Source: Taklimakanibacter sp049323275 (lineage in GTDB: Bacteria; Pseudomonadota; Alphaproteobacteria; Rhizobiales; Aestuariivirgaceae). From it: a stretch of 64,000 bases of DNA. Under the pieces are notes generated by a model. That model made no database searches, had not been told where the DNA came from, and saw only the letters and a program-made list of their open reading frames with translations. Positions 54,136 to 62,810 of the stretch are shown piece by piece. Position 1 is the first letter of the stretch. Each line of letters begins with the position of its first letter. The DNA is taken from assembly GCA_049323275.1 (NCBI GenBank), contig JBMOOM010000089.1:62001-126000 (forward strand), in the 5' to 3' direction. The position numbers and the translations under genes were made by a program.

Positions 54136-54615
54136 ATGATCGAGATCAGGGAATATCGCGAAAGCGATCAGCAGAGCCTGGTCGCCTTGATTCGCGAATT
54201 GCAGGCGAGCGAGGTCGTTCTCTATGAGCGCATGAAGCCCGAAGCCGATATGGGCGTCTGGTACATCGACCTGCTCAAGAAGAAATGCGTCGAGGATGAA
54301 GGCGTCATCCTGATCGCGGAAGAAGACGGCGCCGCGCTCGGTTATGCGGTGATCCTCACCCGCTCGGTCGAGGACGGCACCGGCGACGAGGTCGGATATG
54401 ACTACGCCTATGTCGTCGATCTCGTGGTGGCTCGGAAAGCGCGCCGGCGCGGCATCGGCAAGCTCCTGCTCGCCGATTGCGAAAGGCGCGCTCGTCAAGC
54501 CGGACGCGATGATCTGCGCATCACCGTGCTCGCCGCCAATCGGGGCGCCCATGATCTCTACCGGGCTTTGGGCTTCGACGATCTGCTCATCAACATGCGC
54601 AAGCGCCTGACATGA
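54136..54615 (+). CDS. GNAT N-acetyltransferase
   Basis: A 159-residue acetyltransferase. The acetyl-CoA-binding motif A is VVDLVVARKARRRGIGKLLL (RRGIGK pyrophosphate loop), followed by AANRGAHDLYRALGF (motif B). Substrate unknown. ATG 54136 begins the conserved IEIREYRESD. Overlaps the YcaQ-like gene by 4 bp. Confidence 0.9.
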   Translation: MIEIREYRESDQQSLVALIRELQASEVVLYERMKPEADMGVWYIDLLKKKCVEDEGVILIAEEDGAALGYAVILTRSVEDGTGDEVGYDYAYVVDLVVARKARRRGIGKLLLADCERRARQAGRDDLRITVLAANRGAHDLYRALGFDDLLINMRKRLT

Positions 54616-55826
54616 AGCACGACGCGCTGTCCAATCTCCAGGCGCGCCGCCTGGCGCTCGTCGCGCAGGGCTTCGGCAAGCCGAAGCGCGAGGGTACCGC
54701 CAACTGGACCCGCATCGAGCAGGCGGTGCAGCGCATGAACCTGCTGCAGATCGACAGCGTCAATGTGCTGGTGCGCTCGCACTATCTTCCCGTCTTCGCG
54801 CGCACCGGTCACTACAGCCAAGACACCCTCGACCAACGCACTTTCGGCAAGCGCAAAAGGCGCTTCTTCGAATACTGGGCGCATGAGGCGAGCTTCCTGC
54901 CGCTCGAGCTCTATCCGCTCCTGCGCTGGAAGATGGAGCGCGCCCTCAACCACAAGGGCGAGCATCGTTATCTTGAAAAATTCGCGCGCGACCAGAAAGC
55001 CTATGTCGATGAAGTGCGCGATTTCGTGAAGAGCAACGGTCCGACCGCGGTGAGCGACCTGCCCGATTCCGGCGAGCGATCGGGCAAATGGTGGGGCTGG
55101 AGCAAGGGCAAGATCGCGCTTGAATATCTCTTCCATACCGGCGAGGTGACGGCGGCGACGCGGCGCGTCTTCGAGCGTCTCTACGACCTGCCCGAACGCG
55201 TATTGCCCGCCGAAACCCTGAATGCGCCGGCAGTGCCCGAGGACGAGGCGGTGCGCCGTTTGATCGACCTTTCGGCGCAGGCCCTGGGTGTCGGCAGCGA
55301 AGCGGATCTGCGCGATTATTTCCGCCTGCCGGTCGACGCCTTCAAGAAAGCGATGCCGTCTCTCATCGAGGACGGCACGCTGGTGCCGGTGAAGGTCGAA
55401 GGCTGGACGATCAAGGCCTATCGCCATCGCGATGCGGGTGCGCCGCGCAAGGCCGGCGCCAACGCCCTGCTCTCGCCTTTCGACCCGCTCGTCTGGGAGC
55501 GCTCTCGCACCGAGCGCCTGTTCGGCTTCCGCTACCGGATCGAGATCTATACGCCCCAGCCCAAGCGCATCTATGGCTATTACGTTTTGCCCTTCCTCGA
55601 GGGTGACCGTCTGACTGCCCGCTTCTGCCTCAAGGCCGACCGCCAGGCCGGTCTGCTGCGGGTCAATGCCTCACATGGCGAGGATGAGGTCGATGCTGTG
55701 CGGACGGCCGAGGCCGCCGCTCCTGAATTGCGCCGCATGGCGGCGTGGCTCGGTCTCGCCGATGTCGAAGCGGCGCAACGCGGCGCGCTCGCCAAACCCT
55801 TGCGCCAGGCTCTGAAGCGCTCATGA
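54612..55826 (+). CDS. YcaQ/AlkX-type DNA glycosylase (HTH_42)
   Basis: A 404-residue winged-helix protein of the AlkZ/YcaQ family, which unhooks DNA interstrand crosslinks. The catalytic Q-hydrophobic-D pattern is in NLLQIDSVNVLVRSHYLPVF, followed by FEYWAHEASFLPLELYPLLR. The C-terminal part (LLSPFDPLVWERSRTERLFG, FYVLPFLEGD-like YYVLPFLEGDRLTA) is also conserved. Starts in the acetyltransferase stop and ends in the next acetyltransferase start, so three genes form one unit. Confidence 0.88.
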   Translation: MKHDALSNLQARRLALVAQGFGKPKREGTANWTRIEQAVQRMNLLQIDSVNVLVRSHYLPVFARTGHYSQDTLDQRTFGKRKRRFFEYWAHEASFLPLELYPLLRWKMERALNHKGEHRYLEKFARDQKAYVDEVRDFVKSNGPTAVSDLPDSGERSGKWWGWSKGKIALEYLFHTGEVTAATRRVFERLYDLPERVLPAETLNAPAVPEDEAVRRLIDLSAQALGVGSEADLRDYFRLPVDAFKKAMPSLIEDGTLVPVKVEGWTIKAYRHRDAGAPRKAGANALLSPFDPLVWERSRTERLFGFRYRIEIYTPQPKRIYGYYVLPFLEGDRLTARFCLKADRQAGLLRVNASHGEDEVDAVRTAEAAAPELRRMAAWLGLADVEAAQRGALAKPLRQALKRS

Positions 55827-56362
55827 CCCACAGCCACGACGACATACTGACCGACCGGCTCATCCTGAGGCTCATTCCCTATGCGGCGCTTCTGTCCACC
55901 GAGACCGGACATATCGCCGATGCGGCGCGTGTGCTGCATCTCGAGCTTCCCGCCGACTGGATCGACGTCGCGCCCTTGGCGCGCCGCCGCCTGCCGCAGC
56001 TTCTCGAGGAGCCGGACTACCGGCCCTGGTCGGTGCGCGCCATCGCCCTGCGGACAACCGGCGAGGTTGTGGGCTATGTCAATTTCCATGGCGCGCCGGC
56101 TCGTCACGAGATGGCGGGGCGCGATGCCTGCGCCGAATTCGGCTATACGATCTTCGAGAAATACCGCCGCCAGGGTTATGTCGAGGAAGCGGTGCGCGCC
56201 CTGATGGCCTGGGCCAGACCGCGCGGCGCCCGGCATTTCATCTTCTCGATCGCCCCCGGCAATGAAGCTTCGCAAAGCCTCGCCGCCAAGCTCGGCGCCC
56301 GCAAGATCGGCGTCCAGATCGACGAGGAGGACGGGCCGGAAGACGTGCTTCTGCTGAGTTGA
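55823..56362 (+). CDS. GNAT N-acetyltransferase (RimJ/RimL type)
   Basis: A 179-residue acetyltransferase of the RimJ/RimL class: LTDRLILRLIPY at the start and EFGYTIFEKYRRQGYVEEAV (acetyl-CoA loop) in the core. Could acetylate a small molecule or a protein N-terminus. ATG 55823 overlaps the YcaQ-like stop by 4 bp. Followed by a GC-rich hairpin. Confidence 0.88.
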   Translation: MTHSHDDILTDRLILRLIPYAALLSTETGHIADAARVLHLELPADWIDVAPLARRRLPQLLEEPDYRPWSVRAIALRTTGEVVGYVNFHGAPARHEMAGRDACAEFGYTIFEKYRRQGYVEEAVRALMAWARPRGARHFIFSIAPGNEASQSLAAKLGARKIGVQIDEEDGPEDVLLLS

Positions 56363-56388
56363 GAGGCGGCGGCACGGGCCGCCGCCTC
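56363..56388. terminator. GC-rich hairpin between converging genes
   Basis: GAGGCGGCGG (56363-56372) with CCGCCGCCTC (56379-56388), perfect 10-bp stem, immediately after the acetyltransferase stop and 8 bp from the aminotransferase stop. No T-run. Confidence 0.6.
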
Positions 56389-56396
56389 CCGATTGC

Positions 56397-57797
56397 TCAG
56401 ATGACTTTCTCGCGCACCAGCTCGTCGGTCACCTTGGCGATGGCGGCGCCCAGCGTATCGGCGACGAAGTCGACCTCCTGCTTGGTCATGATGAGCGGCG
56501 GCGACAGCACGTCGAGATGGCCGATCGGGCGGACGAACAGGCCATGCGCCTCACATTCATTCGAGATGCGCTTGGAGATGTTCGCCTCGTCGGGCAGCTT
56601 CTCCCTGGTCTTCTGGTCGGCCACATATTCGACGCACATCATCAGGCGGCGGCCGCGCACGTCGCCGACGATCGGCAAGGCGCGGAGCCCGGCCAGGCGC
56701 TGCTCGAGATAATCGCCGACCCGCGCGGCATTGCCGAGCAGGTCCTCGCGCTCGATGATTTCGATATTCTTGAGCGCCACCGCGCAGGCGACCGGATGGC
56801 CCGAATAGGTGTAGCCATGGGTGAACCAGGCATCGCCGTCAGGCGCGCTGATCACCTCATGCACCTTGTCGGAAAAGAGGACCGCCGACAGCGGGATATA
56901 GCCGGAGGTGAGGCCCTTCGCAGTGACGATGATGTCGGGCACGATGCCGAACTCGGCCTCCGACGCGAACATATGGCCGAGCCGCCCGAAGGCCGTGACC
57001 ACCTCGTCGGCGATGAACAATATGCCGTTGTCGCGGCAGAGCTTGCTCATCCGCGGCAGGTAATTGGGCGGCGGCATGGTGACGCCGCCCGAGGCCTGCG
57101 CCGGCTCGGCGATGAAGGCGGCGATATTTTCGGCGCCCAGGCTTTCGATCTTCTGGCGGAACTCCTCGACCAGGAAGTCGCTGAACTCCTCGACGCTCAT
57201 CCCGTCCGGGCGGCGATAGGGATAGGGCGCGGAGAGATGATGGACGAGATCCGGCACGTAGCGGAAATGCGGCGACTGATCGCCGTCGCGCAAGCCCACC
57301 GTCATGCCGAGATAGGTCGAGCCGTGATAGGAGTTCTTGCGCGAGATGATGTATTTGCGCTGGCCGGCGCCGCGCCGCGACTGATAATAATGCGCGAGCC
57401 TTATCGCCGTATCGATGCCGCAGGAGCCCGACGTCGCGAAGGCGACGTGGTTGATGTCCCTGGGCGCCAGCGAAGCGAGCTTGGCCGCGAGCTCGGCGGC
57501 GGGCGCGTTGGTGACGTCGACGAAGGTCGTCGTGTAACACAGCTGCAGCGCCTGCTCGGCCATCACCTGGGCGATCTCCTTGCGCCCATAGCCGACATTG
57601 ACGCACCACATGCCGCCGATGCCGTCGAAATAGCGCCTGCCCTCGGCGTCCTTCACATAGCAGCCCTCGCCTTCGACCAGGACGAGCGAGCCCTCTTCCT
57701 TGAAACTGTCGAAATGTGTGTAGGGATGCAGGAAATGATCGTGGTCCTTTTGCCAGAGATCGTCCGGATTGAAACGGTTGCTAGCCTGACGAAGCAT
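56397..57797 (-). CDS. class III omega-aminotransferase
   Basis: A 466-residue PLP enzyme moving an amino group from an omega-amine or beta-amino acid (often to pyruvate). Catalytic Lys is in IVTAKGLTSGYIPL; other blocks: FDGIGGMWCVNVGYGRKEI, FATSGSCGIDTAIRLAHYY, SYHGSTYLGMTV, LFIADEVVTAFGRLG and FTHGYTYSGHPVACA. Substrate not assignable. Gene is preceded by a TetR-type palindrome (57815-57834). Confidence 0.92.
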   Translation of the reverse strand: MLRQASNRFNPDDLWQKDHDHFLHPYTHFDSFKEEGSLVLVEGEGCYVKDAEGRRYFDGIGGMWCVNVGYGRKEIAQVMAEQALQLCYTTTFVDVTNAPAAELAAKLASLAPRDINHVAFATSGSCGIDTAIRLAHYYQSRRGAGQRKYIISRKNSYHGSTYLGMTVGLRDGDQSPHFRYVPDLVHHLSAPYPYRRPDGMSVEEFSDFLVEEFRQKIESLGAENIAAFIAEPAQASGGVTMPPPNYLPRMSKLCRDNGILFIADEVVTAFGRLGHMFASEAEFGIVPDIIVTAKGLTSGYIPLSAVLFSDKVHEVISAPDGDAWFTHGYTYSGHPVACAVALKNIEIIEREDLLGNAARVGDYLEQRLAGLRALPIVGDVRGRRLMMCVEYVADQKTREKLPDEANISKRISNECEAHGLFVRPIGHLDVLSPPLIMTKQEVDFVADTLGAAIAKVTDELVREKVI

Positions 57798-57814
57798 GAT
57801 TTTCTCTCAATGTT

Positions 57815-57834
57815 TTGACTGAACGTTCATTCAA
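57815..57834. promoter_or_regulatory. TetR-type operator upstream of the aminotransferase
   Basis: A 20-bp dyad, TTGACTGAAC / GTTCATTCAA, with one mismatch (9 of 10 positions), around the perfect core TGAACGTTCA (57820-57829). This form is typical of TetR-family repressors. It lies 18 bp upstream of the aminotransferase start. No TetR gene is in the window. Confidence 0.6.
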
Positions 57835-58065
57835 TATGAATGCGCGACAAAGGGCGTTCCCCTGTGTCCTGAAGTCTAGCCCAGGCGCCTCTGCGTCGCC
57901 AAGCCAATGCCTGTGCAGCTGCGAAACGATATCTTGACGCTAAGGCAGGACATGGCGCGATTATACTCCGTACACTGATAAAATGCCCGGCAAATGAGTC
58001 CGGTTTCGGGTGGATATGGAGTGCCCTGTCGCTCAGATTGAGCACAGACAAAAGGAGTATCCGTC

Positions 58066-58620
58066 ATGACATTGAGCTCGATCTCATCGGCACCGGCCGA
58101 GACTGCCCTCGCCTCCTCCGATGAAGCAATCTCTTACGCTTTCGGCCGCTCGACGCTCGGCCAGGTGCTGGTGGCGAGGAGCGCCAAGGGCATCTGCGCG
58201 GTGCTGTTCGGCAGTGACCGCGACAGGCTTATCCGGGACCTGCGCAGGGATTTTCCCGCTGCGCAGGAAATTCAGGCCGACGCACGGCTTGCCGATGACA
58301 TCGCCGCTGTCGTCGCGCTGATCGAAGCGCCGCAGAAACCGGCGGAGCTGACGCTGGATCTCAGAGGGAGCGATTTCGAGATCGCCGTATGGCAGGGCCT
58401 GCGCGCGCTGCCCGCCGGCACGACCATGAGCTATTCGGCGCTCGCCGAGGCGATCGGCCGGAAGGGCATGGCGCGTGAGGTCGGCGAGGCCTGCGCCGTG
58501 AACCGGATCGCGGTGGCGGTTCCCTGTCATCGCATCCTGCGCAAGGACTGCTCGATTTCCGGCTATCGCTGGGGCGTGCACCGCAAGCGCATGCTGCTCG
58601 AGCGGGAGGGCGCGATATGA
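58066..58620 (+). CDS. ogt: methylated-DNA-protein cysteine methyltransferase
   Basis: A 184-residue suicide repair protein that takes the methyl group from O6-methylguanine to its own Cys. The active site AVPCHRIL is intact; FEIAVWQGLRALPAGTTMSY and ACAVNRIAVAVP are also typical of the Ogt/Ada C-terminal domain. A 20-residue unstructured N-terminus precedes it. Its stop overlaps the 2OG-oxygenase start (ATGA), forming a two-gene alkylation-repair unit. Confidence 0.93.
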   Translation: MTLSSISSAPAETALASSDEAISYAFGRSTLGQVLVARSAKGICAVLFGSDRDRLIRDLRRDFPAAQEIQADARLADDIAAVVALIEAPQKPAELTLDLRGSDFEIAVWQGLRALPAGTTMSYSALAEAIGRKGMAREVGEACAVNRIAVAVPCHRILRKDCSISGYRWGVHRKRMLLEREGAI

Positions 58621-59330
58621 CCGACGCCCTTCCCGCCGGCAAGGCCCGGCGCGACTGGACCGCAGTCGCCAAGGAGCTCGACACCCATGGCGCGGCAGTC
58701 CTCACAGGTCTGCTGCGCCCCGAGGACTGTGCGCAGCTCGCCGCCATCTATCCCGAGAAGGAGCCGTTCCGCAGCCATATCATCATGAGCCGGCATGGCT
58801 TCGGGCGCGGCGAATACAAATACTTCACCTATCCCCTGCCGGACATCATCGCCCGCCTGCGCACGAGCCTCTATCCGCCGCTGGCGGGCATCGCCAACCG
58901 CTGGAACGAGATGCTCGGCGAGACGACGCGGTATCCGGACGAGCATGAGGCGTATCTCGTCCGGTGCCACAAGGCCGGGCAGAAGCGCCCGACCCCGCTT
59001 CTGCTGCAATATGGCGAAGGCGACTATAACTGCCTGCATCAGGACATCTATGGCGCGTTCGTCTTTCCGCTGCAGGTCGCCATCCTCCTGTCGGAACCCG
59101 GCCGCGACTTCACCGGCGGCGAATTCGTGCTGACCGAGCAGCGCCCGCGCATGCAGTCGCGCGCCGAGGTGGTCCCGCTCCGCCAGGGCGACGGGGTGAT
59201 CTTCCCGGTGCATCACCGGCCCGTCCAGGGCACCCGCGGCGTCTACCGGGTCAATCTGCGCCATGGCGTCAGCCGCCTGCGCTCGGGCCGCCGCCATACG
59301 CTCGGCATCATCTTCCATGATGCGGAGTGA
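58617..59330 (+). CDS. 2-oxoglutarate/Fe(II) dioxygenase
   Basis: A 237-residue oxygenase. The iron ligands are His and Asp in NCLHQDIYGAF and a distal His in FPVHHRPVQG; the 2-oxoglutarate-binding Arg is likely in YRVNLRHGVS. Belongs to the COG3826-like branch often beside Ada/Ogt. Possible function: oxidative repair or hydroxylation of an alkylation-damaged substrate. Not AlkB itself. It ends flush with the HIT gene stop. Confidence 0.85.
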   Translation: MTDALPAGKARRDWTAVAKELDTHGAAVLTGLLRPEDCAQLAAIYPEKEPFRSHIIMSRHGFGRGEYKYFTYPLPDIIARLRTSLYPPLAGIANRWNEMLGETTRYPDEHEAYLVRCHKAGQKRPTPLLLQYGEGDYNCLHQDIYGAFVFPLQVAILLSEPGRDFTGGEFVLTEQRPRMQSRAEVVPLRQGDGVIFPVHHRPVQGTRGVYRVNLRHGVSRLRSGRRHTLGIIFHDAE

Positions 59331-59804
59331 TCAGGAAGCCGCCAGCCGACGCGCCACGGTCTCGGCGACCCGGCGCTGATCGGCTTCCGGCAGCGCCGGG
59401 AATTCACGGCTGTAGAAGCGCTCGAAACCGTCCGGCATCTTCTCGGAAACGATCTCGCCGCGGATCATCTGGCTGTTGAGCGCATCGCCGTCGCGGTGCG
59501 GCGCCAGATGGACATGGAGATGCGGCACCCCATCGCCGAAAATATAGACATACACGATGGCCGCACCCGTCGCTTCCTTCAACGCCTGCACAGCCTTGGC
59601 CAGCACCGCGCCAAAGCTCGCCGCTTCCGGCCCATCGATATCTGCGATGGTGGGGATGTGGCGCAAGGGTTCGAGATAGGCGAAGCCCAGCACCTCGGCA
59701 TCGAGCGAAACAGTGAGGCGCCAGAGATCGTCGCGCCAGACTTCGAGACGGTGCAGCTGCGCATCCCCCGCCTCTTTCCGGCAGATGATGCAATCCGCGC
59801 TCAT
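59331..59804 (-). CDS. HIT-family protein
   Basis: A 157-residue nucleotide hydrolase/transferase. The histidine triad is visible as GVPHLHVHLAPH (HxHxHxx); the N-terminus carries CIICRKEAG, a Cys pair common in this family. Substrate likely a dinucleotide or nucleoside-phosphoramidate. ATG 59804 overlaps the aminotransferase stop by 4 bp, so the two genes are co-transcribed. Confidence 0.9.
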   Translation of the reverse strand: MSADCIICRKEAGDAQLHRLEVWRDDLWRLTVSLDAEVLGFAYLEPLRHIPTIADIDGPEAASFGAVLAKAVQALKEATGAAIVYVYIFGDGVPHLHVHLAPHRDGDALNSQMIRGEIVSEKMPDGFERFYSREFPALPEADQRRVAETVARRLAAS

Positions 59805-61111
59805 CGCGGCGTCAGCAGATGCCGGCGTTTGGTGACGACTCTTTCGAGCGCCGCCAGGAAGCCGTCGCAATGGTCATCGCTCACCACCAGCGACAGCGCC
59901 ATGTAACCACGCCCGGCGATATAATAGCCCTCGTCCAGGAGATCGAGATAGATCAGCTGGCGCAGCCGCGGATCGGCCTTGGCGGCGTCCTCGGGCGCCC
60001 GCAACTCGCCGGCGAGCGGATGGATGTTGATGAGGGAGCCGATGCCCGTCGCCTGCACCGCCACCTGGTAACGCATGAAGATATCGTTGAGCCCCTCGCG
60101 CAGGCGGTCGCCGCGCCGGTTGAGATCGAGACAGGCTTCGGGCGTGAAGATCTCGTCGAGCGCCGCGTAGCCGACCGTCATGGTGAGCGTGTTGTTGTTG
60201 AAGGTTCCGGCATGCGGCAGGAAATTCGCCCGCGTCGGGTCGAACTGCTCCATGATGTCCCGCCTTCCGCCAAAGGCGCCGAAGGACATGCCGCCGCCGA
60301 TATATTTGCCGAGCGTCTTGAGATCGGGCGTGATGCCGAGCGCATGGCTCAGCCCCTTGGGCGCCAGCCTGGACGTCATCACCTCGTCGAAGATGAGGAC
60401 GATGCCGCGTCTGGCCGTCTCCTCGCGCAGCATTTCGAGATAGACGCGCTCCGCCGGCAGGCAGCCGCCGCTGCCGAGCATCGGCTCGATGATCAGGGCG
60501 GCGAGCGCCGATCCATTGTCGGCGATGAGCCTCCGGGTCGCCTCGATGTCGTTGAACGGCGCCAGCACGACGTCGAAGGGCGCGTTCACCGCCGCGCCGC
60601 CCGCCCCGAAATAAAGCGTGCCGCCATGATAGCCGCCCTTGATGGCCATGATCTTCGCGCGACCGGTGAAGGCGCGAGCCGCCGCCAGCGCCATCATATT
60701 GGCCTCGGTGCCGGAATTGGTGAAGCGCACCAGATCGAGACCGAAGCGCTTCGTCACCGCTTCGGCGAGGCGCACCTCGCCCGCGTGATGGGCGCCGAAA
60801 TTGAGGCCCGTCGCCAAAGTATCGGTCACCGCGCGTCCGATGCGCGGATGCGAATGCCCGTAGAGCCCGGCCGAATATTCGCCGAGAAGATCGACATAGG
60901 AGAAGCCGTCATGATCGGTGACGACCGCGCCTTCCGCTTTGGCGACCCGGATCGGCACAGGTGGGGTGAACAGCACGGTGCGGGTATTGCCGCCCGGCAT
61001 GACCGCCTTGGCCGCCTCATGCAGCGCGACGGTCTTGGGCCGCGCCGCCAGGAAACGCGCCGACGCTTCGGCAAGAGCGGCGGTGATATCATCGACGACG
61101 GGCGCGTTCAT
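59801..61111 (-). CDS. class III aminotransferase, glutamate-1-semialdehyde aminomutase-like
   Basis: A 436-residue PLP enzyme. MPGGNTRTVLF, FTNSGTEANMMALAAARAFT, GGYHGGT, LIFDEVMTSRLAPKG and the PLP Lys in KTLGKYIGGGMSFGAFGG place it near HemL (glutamate-1-semialdehyde aminomutase), but Alphaproteobacteria make heme by the C4 (ALA synthase) route, so another amino-acid substrate is likely. ATG 61111 has GAGGA upstream. Coupled with the HIT gene. Confidence 0.88.
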   Translation of the reverse strand: MNAPVVDDITAALAEASARFLAARPKTVALHEAAKAVMPGGNTRTVLFTPPVPIRVAKAEGAVVTDHDGFSYVDLLGEYSAGLYGHSHPRIGRAVTDTLATGLNFGAHHAGEVRLAEAVTKRFGLDLVRFTNSGTEANMMALAAARAFTGRAKIMAIKGGYHGGTLYFGAGGAAVNAPFDVVLAPFNDIEATRRLIADNGSALAALIIEPMLGSGGCLPAERVYLEMLREETARRGIVLIFDEVMTSRLAPKGLSHALGITPDLKTLGKYIGGGMSFGAFGGRRDIMEQFDPTRANFLPHAGTFNNNTLTMTVGYAALDEIFTPEACLDLNRRGDRLREGLNDIFMRYQVAVQATGIGSLINIHPLAGELRAPEDAAKADPRLRQLIYLDLLDEGYYIAGRGYMALSLVVSDDHCDGFLAALERVVTKRRHLLTPR

Positions 61112-61235
61112 GCGGAATTTCCTCACGGGGATCAGGCGACAGTGAAGCATGCCCGAGCCCGTCCGCCGGCGCAATGCTTGGCAGCGCAACGCCGGGATGG
61201 CGAAGCCAGGCGGAAATCGATAGGTTGGCCCGGCA

Positions 61236-62675
61236 ATGTCGACCGTCCATTCAGAGAGTGCGAGCCTGCCCCCTGCCCCTTCATCGCGAACGGCCGGTAT
61301 CGGCGCGGCCATTTCCTGGAAGGAGAGTTACGTCGCGACGCTGCAACTGGCCTGGCCGCTGGTTCTGACCAATTTTGCCCAGGCGGCGATGATCGTCACC
61401 GATGTGATCTTCATCGGCAGGCTGGGTCCGCAGGCGCTGGCCGCGAGCTCGCTGGCGGTCAATATCTACCACACATTCGCGTTTTTCGCTTTCGGCCTGG
61501 TCAGCGCCGTCGCGCCCATGGTGGCGCGCGAAAAGGGCAACCGCGCCCATGATATGCGCCAGACACGCCGGATCGTCCGCCAGGGTCTGTGGACGGCGGT
61601 GCTCATATCCATCCCGGCGATGTTCCTCCTCTGGCACGGCCAGGGCTTTCTCGCCGCCATCGGCCAGGATCCGGCGCTGGTCGGGGAAGCCGGCCGGTAT
61701 CTGCGCGCCCTCTTATGGGCCATGCCGCCCTTTCTCGGCTTCGTCGTGCTGCGCTCCTTCATCTCGGCGCTCGAACGTCCCGGCTGGGCGCTGGTGATGT
61801 CGATCGCCGCCATTCTGCTCAATGCGCTGGGCAACTGGCTGCTGATCTTCGGCAATTGGGGCTTCCCGGCGCTCGGAATCATGGGCTCGGGCATCGCCAG
61901 CGCCACGGCCATGCTGTGCATGTTCTTAGGGTTGGCCGCCGTCGTCATGATCGACCGGCGCTTTCGCCGCTATCACGTCTTCGGCCGTTTCTGGAGAGCC
62001 GACTGGTCGAAGCTGAAGGCGATCTGGCTGCTCGGCCTGCCGATCGGCGCCATCGTCGCTTTCGAAACGACCATCTTCAACGCCGCCGCTTTTCTGATGG
62101 GCTGGCTCGGCGAGGCGGAGCTCGCCGCCCATGCGGTGGCGATCCAGGTCGTCACCCTGGCTTTCATGACGCCGCTCGGCATCGCCCAGGCGGCGACCGT
62201 GCGCGTCGGACTGGCCTATGGCGCCGGCGACGCGCTGGGCGTCACGCGCGCCGGCTGGAGCGCCTTCATTCTCGGCACCAGCTTCATGGTCTTGACCGCC
62301 ACGGCGATGATCATGATCCCCAAGCCGCTGATCGGCATCTTTCTCGACATCGATGTGCCGAGCCATCAGCCGGTGCTGGCGCTCGCGACCTCGTTCCTCG
62401 TCGTCGCCGCGATATTCCAGCTCGTCGATGCCGCCCAGGTGCTGGCCGGCGGAATGCTGCGCGGGCTTCACGACACAAGGGTGCCGATGTGGTATGCGGC
62501 GATCGGCTATTGGGGCATCGGCCTGCCGCTGAGCTACGTCCTGTCGCAATATACGACGCTCGGCGGTATCGGCGTCTGGGTGGGCCTGGCCTCGGGGCTC
62601 GCCGCCGTCTCGGTGCTGATGGTGCAGCGCTGGCTCAACCGCGAGCGGCTGGGGCTGGTCCGGCCCCTGCTATAA
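61236..62675 (+). CDS. MATE-family multidrug exporter
   Basis: A 479-residue inner-membrane exporter of about 12 helices driven by Na+ or H+. Family signs: LAWPLVLTNFAQAAMIVTDVIFIGRLG, RSFISALERPGWALVMS and FLRGLHDTR-type GGMLRGLHDTRVPMWYAAIGY. NorM-like; drug specificity unknown. Divergent from the aminotransferase. 49 bp before the tRNA gene. Confidence 0.92.
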   Translation: MSTVHSESASLPPAPSSRTAGIGAAISWKESYVATLQLAWPLVLTNFAQAAMIVTDVIFIGRLGPQALAASSLAVNIYHTFAFFAFGLVSAVAPMVAREKGNRAHDMRQTRRIVRQGLWTAVLISIPAMFLLWHGQGFLAAIGQDPALVGEAGRYLRALLWAMPPFLGFVVLRSFISALERPGWALVMSIAAILLNALGNWLLIFGNWGFPALGIMGSGIASATAMLCMFLGLAAVVMIDRRFRRYHVFGRFWRADWSKLKAIWLLGLPIGAIVAFETTIFNAAAFLMGWLGEAELAAHAVAIQVVTLAFMTPLGIAQAATVRVGLAYGAGDALGVTRAGWSAFILGTSFMVLTATAMIMIPKPLIGIFLDIDVPSHQPVLALATSFLVVAAIFQLVDAAQVLAGGMLRGLHDTRVPMWYAAIGYWGIGLPLSYVLSQYTTLGGIGVWVGLASGLAAVSVLMVQRWLNRERLGLVRPLL

Positions 62676-62724
62676 AATCCTTCACAGGTCTCGACCCGAT
62701 GCTCTACAAGGGCGGCGGCTCAGC

Positions 62725-62810
62725 GCCCCCTTGGCGGAATTGGTAGACGCACAGGACTTAAAATCCTGAGCCCACAAGGCGTCCCGGTTCGATCCCGGGA
62801 GGGGGCACCA
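62725..62810 (+). tRNA. tRNA-Leu (anticodon TAA)
   Basis: Complete cloverleaf with encoded CCA (62808-62810). Acceptor arm GCCCCCT (62725-62731) pairs with AGGGGGC (62800-62806); the anticodon stem is CAGGA/TCCTG and the loop CTTAAAA gives anticodon TAA (62759-62761); T-loop GGTTCGATCCC. The long variable arm is typical of class II (Leu). A+T-rich foreign-looking DNA begins immediately after it, so it is a candidate attachment site. Confidence 0.97.

Noticed and set aside
57934..57967. Sigma-70 promoter TTGACG / TATACT before ogt
   Set aside because: The spacer would be 22 bp, too long for a normal promoter.
59819..61552. Long plus-strand frame opposite the HemL-like aminotransferase
   Set aside because: Composition is that of an antisense frame, and it overlaps both the aminotransferase and the MATE gene.
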